The notes: a model not told the origin generated them from the letters alone. A stretch of DNA of 64,000 nucleotides from CAVOOW01 sp963697675 (GCA_963697675.1 CAVOOW010000004.1:1-64000); one strand, 5' to 3'; shown: positions 46,494-55,857, counted from the first letter of the stretch. Made by a program: numbers and translations.

Positions 46494-47729
46494 ATGGCAG
46501 AGCGGATTTTGTCGATAGTCCTCGCCGGCGGCGAGGGGAAGCGCCTGATGCCACTCACGGCGGACCGTGCCAAACCGGCGGTTCCGTTCGCCGGGATCTA
46601 TCGGCTGATCGACTTCGTGCTGTCCAACCTGGTCAACGCCGGTTACCGCAAGATCGTCGTCCTGACGCAGTACAAGAGCCACAGCCTGGACCGGCACATC
46701 TCGGCGACCTGGCGGCTCTCGGCGATGCTCGGCAACTACATCGCCCCCGTCCCCGCCCAGCAGCGGCTGGGCCCGCGCTGGTTCGCCGGCTCGGCCGACG
46801 CGATCTACCAGAGCCTGAACCTGATCGGCGACGAGCGGCCCGACTATGTGATCGTCTTCGGCGCCGACCACATCTACCGCATGGACCCGAGCCAGATGGT
46901 CAAGCAGCACATCGAGTCCGGCGCGGGGGTGACGGTCGCCGCCATCCGGCAGCCGATCAAGCTGGCCGACCAGTTCGGGGTCATCGAGACGGCCAACGAC
47001 CATCGCCTGATCTCGGCCTTCCGGGAGAAGCCCACCGACGCGAAGGGGCTGGCCGACGACCCCGAGCAGGTCTACGCGTCCATGGGCAACTACGTGTTCT
47101 CGACCGACGCGCTGCTCGACGCGCTGCGCCGGGACGCCATGGACCCGTCGAGCAAGCACGACATGGGCGGCAACATCATCCCGATGCTGGCCGACCGTGG
47201 CGAGGCACAGGTCTACGACTTCGGCGACAACGACGTCGCGGGCTCGACCGAGCGCGACCGGGACTACTGGCGCGACGTCGGGACGCTCGACTCGTTCTAC
47301 GACGCCCACGTCGACCTGATCTCGGCGCATCCGGTGTTCAACCTCTACAACAACGACTGGCCGATCTACACCGCGCACGAGCCGCTGCCACCCGCGAAGT
47401 TCGTGCACGCCGAGAAGGGCCGGCTCGGCCATGCCGTCAACTCGTTCGTGTCCAGCGGCGCTGTCGTGTCCGGCGCGCGGGTCGATCGGTCCATCCTCTC
47501 GCCCTGGGTGACCGTGCACTCCTATGCCGAGGTGACCGGCAGCGTCCTGATGAACAACGTGTCGGTGGGCCGCAACGCGATCGTGCGCAACTCCATCGTG
47601 GACAAGAACGTCGTCATCCCGGAGGGTGCCCGCCTGGGCGTCGACCCCGAGGAGGACCGCGCAAGAGGCTTCGTCGTCTCGGAGGGCGGCATCACGGTCG
47701 TCGGCAAGGGACAGCGGGTCAGCCTCTAG
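46494..47729 (+). CDS. glgC: Glucose-1-phosphate adenylyltransferase
   Basis: A 411-residue protein with the nucleotidyltransferase start ILSIVLAGGEGKRLMPLTAD (G-G-x-G-x-R/K-L), the substrate-site RAKPAVPFAGIYRLIDF, QQRLGPRWFAGSADAI, VIVFGADHIYRMD, and FREKPTDAKG, ending in a left-handed beta helix (SPWVTVHSYAEVTGSVLMN, GRNAIVRNSIVDKNVVIP). It makes ADP-glucose from ATP and glucose 1-phosphate, the donor for GlgM across the divergent promoter. ATG at 46494 matches the leaderless promoter. Confidence 0.96.
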   Translation: MAERILSIVLAGGEGKRLMPLTADRAKPAVPFAGIYRLIDFVLSNLVNAGYRKIVVLTQYKSHSLDRHISATWRLSAMLGNYIAPVPAQQRLGPRWFAGSADAIYQSLNLIGDERPDYVIVFGADHIYRMDPSQMVKQHIESGAGVTVAAIRQPIKLADQFGVIETANDHRLISAFREKPTDAKGLADDPEQVYASMGNYVFSTDALLDALRRDAMDPSSKHDMGGNIIPMLADRGEAQVYDFGDNDVAGSTERDRDYWRDVGTLDSFYDAHVDLISAHPVFNLYNNDWPIYTAHEPLPPAKFVHAEKGRLGHAVNSFVSSGAVVSGARVDRSILSPWVTVHSYAEVTGSVLMNNVSVGRNAIVRNSIVDKNVVIPEGARLGVDPEEDRARGFVVSEGGITVVGKGQRVSL

Positions 47730-47742
47730 CGTGGGGCCTGCC

Positions 47743-48960
47743 ATGAGCGCCCCCACGGAGTCCACCCTGCTGGTCACTGTCACCGGTCACGACCGGCCCG
47801 GTGTCACCTCGGCGCTGTTCGACGTCCTGTCCCGGCACGACATGGCCGTGCTCGACGTCGAGCAGGTCGTCATCCGCGGCCGGCTGGTCCTCGGCGTCCT
47901 GCTGCGCGCCAACCGCAGCCACGAGAACGCGGTCCGCACAGCGGTGACGAAGGCTCTCGACCCGATGGGCATGCAGGTCGACATCGTGGCCGGCGACGGC
48001 GACCACGCTCGGCGAGCCAAGGGACGCAGCCACGTGACGGTGCTGGGTCACCCGCTCCGACCCGCGGCGATGGCCGGCATCGCCGGCATCGTCGCCGACT
48101 ACGGCGGCAACATCGACCGCATCGTGCGCATCGCGCGCTATCCCGTCACCGCCGTCGAGCTCGAGGTGTCCGGCGTCGACCCGGCCGAGCTGCGCGCCCG
48201 GCTCTCCGTCGCCGCGTCCACGCTCGGTGTCGACGTTGCCGTCGAGCGGTCCGGCCTGCAGCGCCGGGCCAAGCGCCTCATCGTCCTGGACGTCGACTCG
48301 ACACTCGTACAGGGCGAGGTCATCGAGATGCTCGCCGCGCGCGCCGGTTGCGCCGACCGCGTCGCAGCGGTCACCGAGGCGGCCATGCGGGGCGACCTGG
48401 ACTTCGCCGCGTCGTTGCGCGAGCGGGTGCGGATGCTGGCCGGTCTCGACGCGAGCGCCCTGGACGACGTACGTCGCGAGCTGGTGCTCGCCGCGGGAGC
48501 GAGAACGTTCGTACGCACGCTCAAGCGGCTGGACTACAAGCTGGCCATCGTCAGCGGGGGCTTCACCCAGATCACTGATCAGCTCGTGGCAGATCTCGGT
48601 GTCGACTACTCCGCCGCGAACACCCTCGAGATCGTCGACGGCCGGCTCACCGGTGAGCTGCTCGGACCCGTCGTCGACCGGGCGGGCAAGGCCGCGGCAC
48701 TCGAGCGCTTCGCCGCGCAGGCAGGTGTCCCCATGTCTCAGACGGTCGCGATCGGCGACGGCGCGAACGACCTGGACATGCTGGCCCGCGCCGGCCTGGG
48801 CATCGCGTTCAACGCCAAGCCGGTCGTCCGGAAGGCGGCCGACGCCGCGCTGTCCGTCCCGTACCTCGACGCGATCCTGTTCCTGCTCGGCATCTCCCGC
48901 GACGAGATCGAGGCGGCCGACGCCGAAGAGGGCCTCACCATCGACACCCCCCCGACCTGA
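47743..48960 (+). CDS. serB: Phosphoserine phosphatase with tandem ACT domains
   Basis: A 405-residue protein. Two N-terminal ACT domains (about 5-165; TLLVTVTGHDRPGVTSALFD and VTVLGHPLRPAAMAGIAG) precede a HAD hydrolase: motif I IVLDVDSTLVQGEVIEMLA with the nucleophile Asp, motif II IVSGGFTQ, motif III Lys in DRAGKAAAL, motif IV AIGDGANDLDMLARAG. The ACT domains bind serine in the SerB2 form of M. tuberculosis. It catalyses the last step of serine synthesis. ATG at 47743 is 13 bases after glgC, and the two may be cotranscribed. Confidence 0.95.
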   Translation: MSAPTESTLLVTVTGHDRPGVTSALFDVLSRHDMAVLDVEQVVIRGRLVLGVLLRANRSHENAVRTAVTKALDPMGMQVDIVAGDGDHARRAKGRSHVTVLGHPLRPAAMAGIAGIVADYGGNIDRIVRIARYPVTAVELEVSGVDPAELRARLSVAASTLGVDVAVERSGLQRRAKRLIVLDVDSTLVQGEVIEMLAARAGCADRVAAVTEAAMRGDLDFAASLRERVRMLAGLDASALDDVRRELVLAAGARTFVRTLKRLDYKLAIVSGGFTQITDQLVADLGVDYSAANTLEIVDGRLTGELLGPVVDRAGKAAALERFAAQAGVPMSQTVAIGDGANDLDMLARAGLGIAFNAKPVVRKAADAALSVPYLDAILFLLGISRDEIEAADAEEGLTIDTPPT

Positions 48961-48984
48961 CCCCACCCCACCCCATCAACTTCA

Positions 48985-49163
48985 AAGTCGATCATGCAGT
49001 TACCGACACAGCTTGCATCGTTGCAGGTCAGCGGCTCAGAAACCCGAGTCGATCATGCAGTTACCGACGCATGACGACGGTCGGTTACTGCATGATCGAT
49101 TACGAGTTTTGGGGCGCTGACCTGGGGTTTTGCGGCGCGTGTCGGTAACTGCATGATCGACTT
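48985..49163. repeat. Nested palindrome with four copies of a 21-25 bp motif
   Basis: The core GTCGATCATGCAGTTACCGA occurs at 48987 and 49048 on the plus strand and, inverted, at 49080 (two mismatches) and 49140 (exact over 25 bases with copy 1). The inner pair lies in 45-base arms (49025-49069 and 49080-49123) that begin with the shared CAGGTCAGCG. The whole convergent gap between serB and the SixA gene is thus one large imperfect palindrome. Confidence 0.75.
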
Positions 49164-49178
49164 CTAAGGTTGGTGGGG

Positions 49179-49688
49179 TCAGGGGACCGTGAAGGCGACC
49201 AGGCGGGCGTCGCCGGGGTCGAGGTCGGCCCAAGGGCCGTCGAACTCCAGGATCGCGACCGCACCGGCGGGGAAGCCGCGGTCGTCCTCGCTGAGCCACG
49301 CCTGAACCCGCTCGATCGTGGGGTTGTGGCCGACGACCATGAGCACGGCCACGCTGTCGTCGGCCTCGCGGACCAGCTCGAGCAGGTCATCGGGCCCGGC
49401 GTCGTAGAGGTCGTCGCGCAGGTCGACCCGCACGGGGAACGAGAGCCGTTCGGCGATGGCCTCGAAGGTCTGCCGGGCTCGCACGGCGGACGACGACCAG
49501 GCGGCGTCGGCCGAGCTCAGCCGTCCGCTCAACCAGCTCCCGACCCTCGCGGCATCGTTGCGGCCGCTGTCGGTCAGCTCGCGTGCCCGGTCGCTGCCCC
49601 CGGAGTCGGAGACCGCCTTGGCGTGGCGGACGAGCACGAGCCGCCGCGGGCCTGCCGCGCCAGTGGGCACATCGGTGGAATCGCTCAC
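49179..49688 (-). CDS. SixA-type histidine phosphatase
   Basis: A 169-residue protein of the histidine phosphatase (phosphoglycerate mutase-like) superfamily: the RHG-type motif is LVLVRHAKAV with the catalytic His, then RELTDSGRNDA, SSSAVRARQTFEAIA, and the second catalytic His in VLMVVGHNPTIERV. SixA enzymes remove phosphate from His residues of phosphotransfer proteins, but this short group is also linked to small-molecule phosphates. The start is GTG. It is convergent with serB and divergent from cphB. Confidence 0.92.
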   Translation of the reverse strand: MSDSTDVPTGAAGPRRLVLVRHAKAVSDSGGSDRARELTDSGRNDAARVGSWLSGRLSSADAAWSSSAVRARQTFEAIAERLSFPVRVDLRDDLYDAGPDDLLELVREADDSVAVLMVVGHNPTIERVQAWLSEDDRGFPAGAVAILEFDGPWADLDPGDARLVAFTVP

Positions 49689-49760
49689 CAGGGCATCATG
49701 CTCCAGGCACGCAATGCCTGCGCCCGCGCGCCCATGCGCGGAGCCGCGGGCCGGGCGTCG

Positions 49761-49774
49761 TACGCTCGCACCCG
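49761..49774 (+). promoter_or_regulatory. Candidate leaderless promoter of cphB (-10 TACGCT)
   Basis: TACGCT at 49761-49766 ends eight bases before the GTG chosen for cphB, with no ribosome site between. Confidence 0.5.
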
Positions 49775-50640
49775 TGCCGAGACGACCCGTCGTGCCCGTC
49801 GCTGCCGGAACTCTGTGCGTCGTCGGTGGCGCCGAGGACCGCGTCGGCGAGCGCGTGGTGCTGCGCGAGTTCGTCCGGCTGGCGGGCGGCGACGGAGCGC
49901 GGATCGCCGTCGTGGCGACGGCGTCGACGTTGGGCCCGGAGATCCTCGAGAGCTATGACGAGGTGTTCCGGTCGCTGGGTGCTGCCCCGACAACGCCGCT
50001 GCGACCGCAGACCCGCGACGAGGCGGACGACCCGGAGCTGGCGGCCGCGCTCGACGACGTCGGCGGCGTCTTCATGACGGGCGGCAACCAGCTGATCCTC
50101 GCCGCCGTCATCGCCGGCACCCGGTTCGGCGACGCGATGCGCGCGGCGTACAGCAGGGGTGCCGTGGTCGGGGGTACGTCGGCGGGGGCGAGCGCCGTCA
50201 GCGAGCACATGGTCGCCTTCGGCGACGAAGGCGCCACGCCACGGCAAGGTACGGCCGGCCTGGCGGCAGGGCTCGGGCTGCTCCCGGGCGTGATCATCGA
50301 CCAGCACTTCGACCAGCGCGCGCGCTACGGCCGGCTGCTCTCGCTCGTCGCGCGCTCCCCCAGCCTGCTCGGCGTCGGCGTCGACGAGGACACCGCCGCC
50401 GTCATCCGCGGCGAGCGGCTGCTCGAGGTGCACGGCACGGGGTGCGTCTTCGTCGCTGACGGCTCGGCGATCGTCACCGACGCGCCGCTCGCCGAGCTCG
50501 GCGCCCCGCTGCTCGTTTCCGGGGCGATCGTCCACACGCTGCCCGCCGGTTCCCGCTTCGACCTGCTGGAACGCCGTCTCGTCGCGTTCGAGGAGCACAA
50601 CCCCGCTCGTGCCAGCCACGAGCCTGAGGAGAACGAGTGA
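49774..50640 (+). CDS. cphB: Cyanophycinase
   Basis: A 288-residue serine peptidase of family S51. It has GTLCVVGGAEDRVGERVVL at the start, VVATASTLGPEI, FMTGGNQLILAAV, and the nucleophile elbow VGGTSAGASAVSEHM (Ser about residue 136), with VIIDQHFDQRARYGRLL and GVGVDEDTAAVI further on. It cleaves cyanophycin (poly-Asp with Arg side chains) to beta-Asp-Arg dipeptides. GTG at 49774 was chosen from the leaderless promoter; earlier in-frame starts would lie in the SixA gene's 5' region. It directly precedes cphA, joined by mini-ORFs. There is no signal peptide, so it works inside the cell. Confidence 0.93.
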   Translation: MPRRPVVPVAAGTLCVVGGAEDRVGERVVLREFVRLAGGDGARIAVVATASTLGPEILESYDEVFRSLGAAPTTPLRPQTRDEADDPELAAALDDVGGVFMTGGNQLILAAVIAGTRFGDAMRAAYSRGAVVGGTSAGASAVSEHMVAFGDEGATPRQGTAGLAAGLGLLPGVIIDQHFDQRARYGRLLSLVARSPSLLGVGVDEDTAAVIRGERLLEVHGTGCVFVADGSAIVTDAPLAELGAPLLVSGAIVHTLPAGSRFDLLERRLVAFEEHNPARASHEPEENE

Positions 50641-50663
50641 GCAACCGGTGAGCGACCAGTGAG
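50637..50663 (+). other. Two chained four-codon mini-ORFs between cphB and cphA
   Basis: The end of cphB overlaps a GTG (50637) that reads MSNR then TGA; this TGA overlaps a second GTG (50648) that reads MSDQ then TGA; that TGA overlaps the GTG of cphA (50659). Three GTGA junctions therefore lie 11 bases apart. A ribosome ending cphB could restart step by step into cphA. No strong ribosome site precedes cphA. Confidence 0.6.
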
Positions 50664-53418
50664 CACCGCCAGTCCCGACCTCGTGATCGAGGAGACCCGC
50701 GTCTACCGCGGTCCGAACGTGTGGTCCTTCGAGCCCTCGATCCACCTGGTCGTCGACCTCGGTTCCCTGGAGGAGTTCCCCACCAACACCCTGCCCGGGT
50801 TCGTCGACGGGCTGCTCGATGCGCTGCCCGGCATCGCCCGGCACTCGTGCTCGCGGGGCCACCGCGGTGGATTCCTGGAGCGGCTCAAGGAGGGCACCTG
50901 GCTCGGTCACGTCGCGGAGCACGCCGCGCTGCAGCTGCAGCAGGAGGCCGGCCACGACATCCGGCGGGGAAAGACGCGGGGCACGGGCAAGCACGGTCAG
51001 TACAACGTGATCTACGGCTATGTCGAGGAGCGCGTCGGCCTGACGGCGGGGCGCCTTGCCGTGCGGCTGGTCAACCACCTCGTGCGGGCCGACCCGGAGT
51101 TCGACTTCGACGGCGAGTTCGAGAGCTTCCTGCTCACCGCCGAGCGCACCGCCTTCGGCCCGTCGACGCAGGCCATCATCGACGAGGCCGTCTCGCGCGA
51201 CATCCCCTGGCTGCGGCTCAACGAGCACTCGCTCGTGCAGCTCGGGCAAGGAGTTCACCAGCGACGCATCCGGGCGACCATGACCTCGAACACGTCCGCA
51301 CTCGCGGTGGACATCGCCGGCGACAAGGAGCTCACGACGCGGCTCCTCGCGGCGGCCGGTCTGCCGGTGCCGCGGTCCGAGGCAGTGCGCACCGTCGAGG
51401 GGGCCGTGCGCGCGGGCAACCGGATCGGCTATCCCGTGGTGTGCAAGCCGCTCGACGGGAACCACGGGCGCGGTGTCGTGCTCAACATCAGGAACGCCGA
51501 GGAGCTGGAGGCGGCCTTCCCGATCGCGGAGGACGAGTCACGACGCGGGACCGTCGTCGTGGAGAGCTTCATCACCGGCAAGGACTATCGCGTCCTGATC
51601 GTCGGTGGCCGGATGGTCGCACTGGCCGAACGCGTGCCCGCCCACGTCATCGGCGACGGCAGCCGCAGCATCCGCGAGCTCGTCGACGACACCAACGCAG
51701 ACCCGCGTCGGGGCGTCGGGCACGAGAAGGTGCTCACGCGCATCAAGGTCGACGATGCCGCCATCGCCCTCGTACAGGAACAGGGCTTCGGCCTTGACGA
51801 CGTCCCGCCCGCCGGCACCATGGTCAAGCTGACGCTCACCGGCAACATGTCGACGGGCGGCATCTCCATCGACCGCACGTTCGAGGCACACCCGGACAAC
51901 GTCGAGATCGCCGAGGAGGCCGCCCGGGTCGTCGGCCTCGACGTCGCCGGCATCGACTTCATCTCCCCTGACATCGCCGAGCCGGTCCGCGAGACCGGCG
52001 GAGCCATCTGCGAGGTCAACGCGGCGCCGGGCTTCCGCATGCACACCCATCCGACGGTGGGCGAGCAGCAGTACGTCGCCCGGCCCGTGGTCGACTCGAT
52101 GTTCCCGGCCGGCGCACCGAGCCGCATCCCGATCATCGCCGTGACCGGCACCAACGGGAAGACCACCACGTCGCGGATGATCACCCACGTCTTCAAGGGC
52201 ATGGGCCGCAAGGTCGGCATGACCTCGACGGACGGCATCGTCATCGACGAGCGGCTCGTCATCAGGGCGGACGCCTCCGGCCCGAAGTCGGCGCGGATGG
52301 TCCTGCAGAACCCGCGCGTCGACTTCGCGGTCTTCGAGGTCGCCCGCGGCGGCATCCTGCGCGAAGGGCTCGGCTACGAGCGAAACGACGTGGCCGTCGT
52401 GCTCAACGTCGCTCCCGACCATCTGGGCATGCGCGGCATCGACACGCTCGAGCAGCTGGCCGAGGTCAAGCAGGTCATCGTGGAGGCGGTCCCGCGGGAC
52501 GGCTTCGCGGTGCTCAACGCCGACGACGAGCTGGTCCGCGGCATGCGGCGCAGGTGCTCCGGCGAGGTCGTGTGGTTCTCGATGGCAGAGGCCGGCAACG
52601 AGATCTCCGACATGATCGACGACCACTGCCGGCGCGGCGGCCGGGCGGTCGTGCTCGAGCGCAGCGACCTCGGCGAGATGATCGTGATCCGGCACGGTCG
52701 GCGATCGATGCAGCTGGCCTGGACGCATCTGCTGCCCGCGACGTTCAACGGCCGGGCCAAGATGAACGTCCAGAACTCGTTGGCTGCGGCCGCGGCTGCC
52801 TTCGCGGCCGGTGCGCCGCTGCACGACATCCGCCAGGGACTGAGAACGTTCGCAACCTCCTACTACCTGTCCCCCGGACGCCTCAACGAGATCGATGTCG
52901 CCGGGGTGACGGTCATCGTCGACTACTGCCACAACGCGGCGGGGATGCGCATGCTCGGTGACTTCGTCGAGCGGATGGCCGAGAGCCACGAGGCGGTCAC
53001 CGACCTGGCCAAGCCGTCGCGCATCGGGATGGTGACGACCGCCGGTGACCGACGTGACGAGGACCTGCGCGAGCTCGGCAGCGTCGCTGCCGAGCACTTC
53101 GACGTGCTCGTGGTGCGCGAGGACGCCGCTCTGCGCGGTCGGCAGCGCGGAGAGGTTGCCGCTCTCGTCGCCGAGGGCGCGCACCAGAGCATGGACGACG
53201 GGGCGCGCTGCAAGCAGGTCGAGATCGTGCTCGACGAGATCGAGGCCGTGCACCACTGCATGTCGCGGTCGAACCCCGGTGACCTGGTCGTGCTCTGCGT
53301 CGACAAGCACGGTCCCGTCCTCGCCGAGCTCGAGACGATCTCGCAGCAGGCGCAGGCAGGCACCCAGATCGGCGATGCGCTGGCCGACCCCGACTCGCTG
53401 CCTCACGTCACCACCTGA
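50659..53418 (+). CDS. cphA: Cyanophycin synthetase
   Basis: A 919-residue CphA with all three domains. The N-domain (1-160) has RVYRGPNVWSFEPSIHLVVD. The ATP-grasp domain (about 210-480) has GYPVVCKPLDGNHGRGVVLN and FEVNAAPGF-type region GAICEVNAAPGFRMHTHP. The Mur-ligase domain has IIAVTGTNGKTTTSRMITH (about 495), NVAPDHLGMRGIDTLEQ, FNGRAKMNVQNSLAAAAA and VTVIVDYCHNAAGMRML. It polymerises Asp and Arg into cyanophycin with ATP, storing nitrogen. Translation probably couples to cphB through the mini-ORFs. The stop lies inside the start of a perfect palindrome. Confidence 0.96.
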   Translation: MSTASPDLVIEETRVYRGPNVWSFEPSIHLVVDLGSLEEFPTNTLPGFVDGLLDALPGIARHSCSRGHRGGFLERLKEGTWLGHVAEHAALQLQQEAGHDIRRGKTRGTGKHGQYNVIYGYVEERVGLTAGRLAVRLVNHLVRADPEFDFDGEFESFLLTAERTAFGPSTQAIIDEAVSRDIPWLRLNEHSLVQLGQGVHQRRIRATMTSNTSALAVDIAGDKELTTRLLAAAGLPVPRSEAVRTVEGAVRAGNRIGYPVVCKPLDGNHGRGVVLNIRNAEELEAAFPIAEDESRRGTVVVESFITGKDYRVLIVGGRMVALAERVPAHVIGDGSRSIRELVDDTNADPRRGVGHEKVLTRIKVDDAAIALVQEQGFGLDDVPPAGTMVKLTLTGNMSTGGISIDRTFEAHPDNVEIAEEAARVVGLDVAGIDFISPDIAEPVRETGGAICEVNAAPGFRMHTHPTVGEQQYVARPVVDSMFPAGAPSRIPIIAVTGTNGKTTTSRMITHVFKGMGRKVGMTSTDGIVIDERLVIRADASGPKSARMVLQNPRVDFAVFEVARGGILREGLGYERNDVAVVLNVAPDHLGMRGIDTLEQLAEVKQVIVEAVPRDGFAVLNADDELVRGMRRRCSGEVVWFSMAEAGNEISDMIDDHCRRGGRAVVLERSDLGEMIVIRHGRRSMQLAWTHLLPATFNGRAKMNVQNSLAAAAAAFAAGAPLHDIRQGLRTFATSYYLSPGRLNEIDVAGVTVIVDYCHNAAGMRMLGDFVERMAESHEAVTDLAKPSRIGMVTTAGDRRDEDLRELGSVAAEHFDVLVVREDAALRGRQRGEVAALVAEGAHQSMDDGARCKQVEIVLDEIEAVHHCMSRSNPGDLVVLCVDKHGPVLAELETISQQAQAGTQIGDALADPDSLPHVTT

Positions 53419-53474
53419 CGAGCGACCTTCGTGCCGCGACACGCCGGCGTGTCGCGGCACGAAGGTCGCTCGTC
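53417..53474. repeat. Perfect 58-bp palindrome, family GACGAGCGACC (copy 2)
   Basis: Two 29-base arms beginning GACGAGCGACCTTCGTGCCG are exact inverted copies with no loop. The element begins at the cphA stop codon and ends nine bases before the convergent GNAT gene. The first 15 bases match the element at 29384-29440, and CGCGAC recurs inside. A cruciform or two-way terminator is likely. Confidence 0.85.
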
Positions 53475-53482
53475 GGACGGTT

Positions 53483-54137
53483 CTAGGTGCGAGGGAGTCC
53501 GAAGAGCGGCCGGCAGGGGTCGAAGCCCTCGATCTCGACGCCGTCGCCGCGTCCGCTCACCAGCCAGGCCTCGCGCTTGAGCATCAGGTGGTGGAGGACA
53601 TCGACGCCGAGGCCGCCCTCTCGTTCCATGCGTGACTCCCCGTTGGGCTGGTAGCCCAGCGCAGCGGGAGACCCCGAGGGAGGCGTGGTTGTCGTGCCAG
53701 GCCGACGTGATCGCCACCTCCGCGTCGAGCGGGCCGAACGCGAGAGCGAGAACGGCCGCACGCATCGCCTTGCCGAGACCGCGGCCGCGGGCATCGGCGA
53801 CGAGATGGGACGACGTGTCCACGGTCCGCAGCGCGAGAAAGTCGTTGCCCTCGAGCTCCTGGACCCCGATCAGCCGACCACCGTGGTGCACGACGAAGTT
53901 CAGCCGCCATGCCTCCGGTCGCCACGACCCGTAGTACTTCCAGTAGCTCTGGTGCACGACGATGCCACGGCGCACGCGCGCGTCCGCGACGTCGTACGTG
54001 GTCGCCGCCGGGTCCTGCTCGAGGTCGTCGGGCAGCTCGTCGGCCAGCTGCGCCAGGTCCGCCTCCGTCATCGGTCGCAGCTCGAGGTCGGCGGTGCGCA
54101 GCCGCAGGTCGAACAGCGGCCAGTAGCGATGGGTCAT
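53483..54137 (-). CDS. GNAT-family N-acetyltransferase (one frameshift)
   Basis: The 217-residue protein begins MTHRYWPLFDLRLRT and contains LRPMTEADLAQLADELPDD, the beta-strand RLNFVVHHGGRLIGVQELEG, and the acetyl-CoA loop SSHLVADARGRGLGKAMRAA. A one-base shift near 53680 leads into SPAALGYQPNGESRMEREGG and the conserved C-terminal end. The ATG overlaps the stop of the upstream Mur ligase gene (ATGA). The substrate is unknown. Its coupling to a CphA-like ligase suggests modification of a related peptide or amino acid. Confidence 0.85.
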
Positions 54138-55845
54138 CGCGCTGCCGCAAGAACCTTGCGCCTGAGCTCGTCCGGCCCGTCGACCGTCGCGCCGCACTCG
54201 CGCAACCAGGCGTCCACCTCTTCACGCTGCGCATGGCACATGACTCCGACCACGTCCGCAGCCGACGCCGCGGCCGGTGACCGCCTGGAGCGCGGCAATC
54301 TCCGTCGGGAAGGCCGGCACGTCGTGCACACCGACGGCCGCGGCGCCCTCGCGCATCAGTCCCTCGAGCTCGGCGGTCGTCCGGCCGCGCAGATAGCGCT
54401 CCTTGTGGGCGATGGTCACGCGGTCGGCGCCGCGAGCGCCCAGCTCACCGATGCCGCGCAGCACCTCGTCCGTCCGGTCGCCGACGCCACCCATCACCAG
54501 GTGTACGACGCCGCCGGGCGGGCGCAGGCCGTGGAGCACCTCCAGCAGGGCCTCGACTCCGGCCTCGTTGTGGGCGAGGTCGATCACGACGGTCAGGCCG
54601 CGCAGGTCGTAGACGTTCATCCGTCCCGGGTTGTCCGCAGGGCCCGGCCGAAAACTGCGCAGGCCCTCGATCACCGCAGCGCGCGGCAGCCCGACCGCCA
54701 GGCCGGCACCGGCGGCCGCCAGGGCGTTCTCGACGTTGAAGTGCGACAGGCCCGCCAGGGTCATGGGGACGTCGACGACCGGCAGCAGCACGTCGGGCTC
54801 ACGGCGCGGGTCGAGCACGGTGATGTCGCCGTCGAGCACGGTGATGGCGCGACCGCCCTCGTTCAGCACGGTGCGCAGCGACGGCGACTCGGAGTCGAGC
54901 GAGAACACGACAGCCTTTGCCGGCGTGCCGAGCCGCATCGCGAACGTTCGCGGGTCGTCGCCGTTGAGCACGACGGCGCCGTCGGCCCGGGTGATCTTCG
55001 TGATGACCGCCTTCACCTCGGCGAGCTGGTCGACCGTGTCGACGCCCTGCATCCCCAGGTGGTCGGCACTGACATTGGTCACGACGGAGACGTCGGTGTG
55101 CGCCAGACCCAAGCCACGCAACAGGATTCCGCCTCGCGCGGTCTCGGTGACGGCGAACTCCACCCGCGGGTCGTCGAGCACCCGGCCCGCCCCCGCCGGA
55201 CCGGAATAGTCGCCGGCCTCCACCAGCTCACCGTCGACGTAGACGCCGTCGGTCGACGACCAGCCGACGACGTAGCCGGCGCAGTGCGCCATCCGCGCCA
55301 CCATCCGCGAGGTCGTGGTCTTGCCGTTCGTGCCCGTCACAGCCACGAGGGGTACGTGCGGTGTCCGTGTCGTTGGTCGCGGACCAGCCTCGACACCGCG
55401 AACGTCCTCTGCGGCTCGGGAGACCGCTCCGGCGACATCGCCGTTGGTCAAGGCGTCGAGCACATCGGCGACGGCACGACCGAGCGCCTCGGCCTTGCCG
55501 CGCCGGCGCCACGGGAAGGCGACGACGAGCCGGTTGCAGCTCCGCGGTCGGCCGGCTGCGCACCGCCAGCCGGGTCGTGCCCGCCTCAGCAGCCACCCGG
55601 CGTACGACTCGGGCGACGACCTTGGCGGCGAAGCGCTGCCGGAGCCCGGTGTCCGGACGCCCCGGTCGCGCGGCGGCCATGCCCAGCTCCGCGGCGACGG
55701 CGCGTGCCTGGCCTTCATCGAGGGCGAGCAGTGCTGACAGGTCGAGCGTCAGCTTCACCGCAGGTCGCGGGAAGTAGAGGTTCGCACCGTCGAGCACCCG
55801 CAGCTCGACCAGCGCCCCACCCGTCCCCTCCGAGTCCGCGGTCAT
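54134..55845 (-). CDS. CphA-like Mur ligase-family protein lacking ATP-grasp domain (frameshifted)
   Basis: The first 100 residues resemble the CphA N-domain: LVELRVLDGANLYFPRPAVK and LTLDLSALLALDEG against RVYRGPNVWSFEPSIHLVVD. The Mur-ligase domain follows directly: VAVTGTNGKTTTSRMVARM, NVSADHLGMQGVDTVDQLAEV, LAGLSHFNVENALAAAGAGL, VIDLAHNEAGVEALLEVL. No ATP-grasp domain is present between them, so the chain is about 570 residues. Shifts near 55530 and 54290 break the frame. It follows fabI by 12 bases and overlaps the GNAT gene. It may ligate or trim a cyanophycin-like product, but this is inferred only from similarity and nearness to cphA. Confidence 0.82.
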
Positions 55846-55857
55846 CGCGGTGCCCGG

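Noticed and set aside
48985..49163. Possible CRISPR array from repeated 21-25 bp units
   Set aside because: Copies alternate in orientation, spacing is irregular and no cas genes are near; nested palindrome is a better reading.
51538..53460. 640-codon minus-strand frame
   Set aside because: Antisense to cphA, with Asp/His/Val-rich shadow composition typical of the opposite strand of GC-rich genes.
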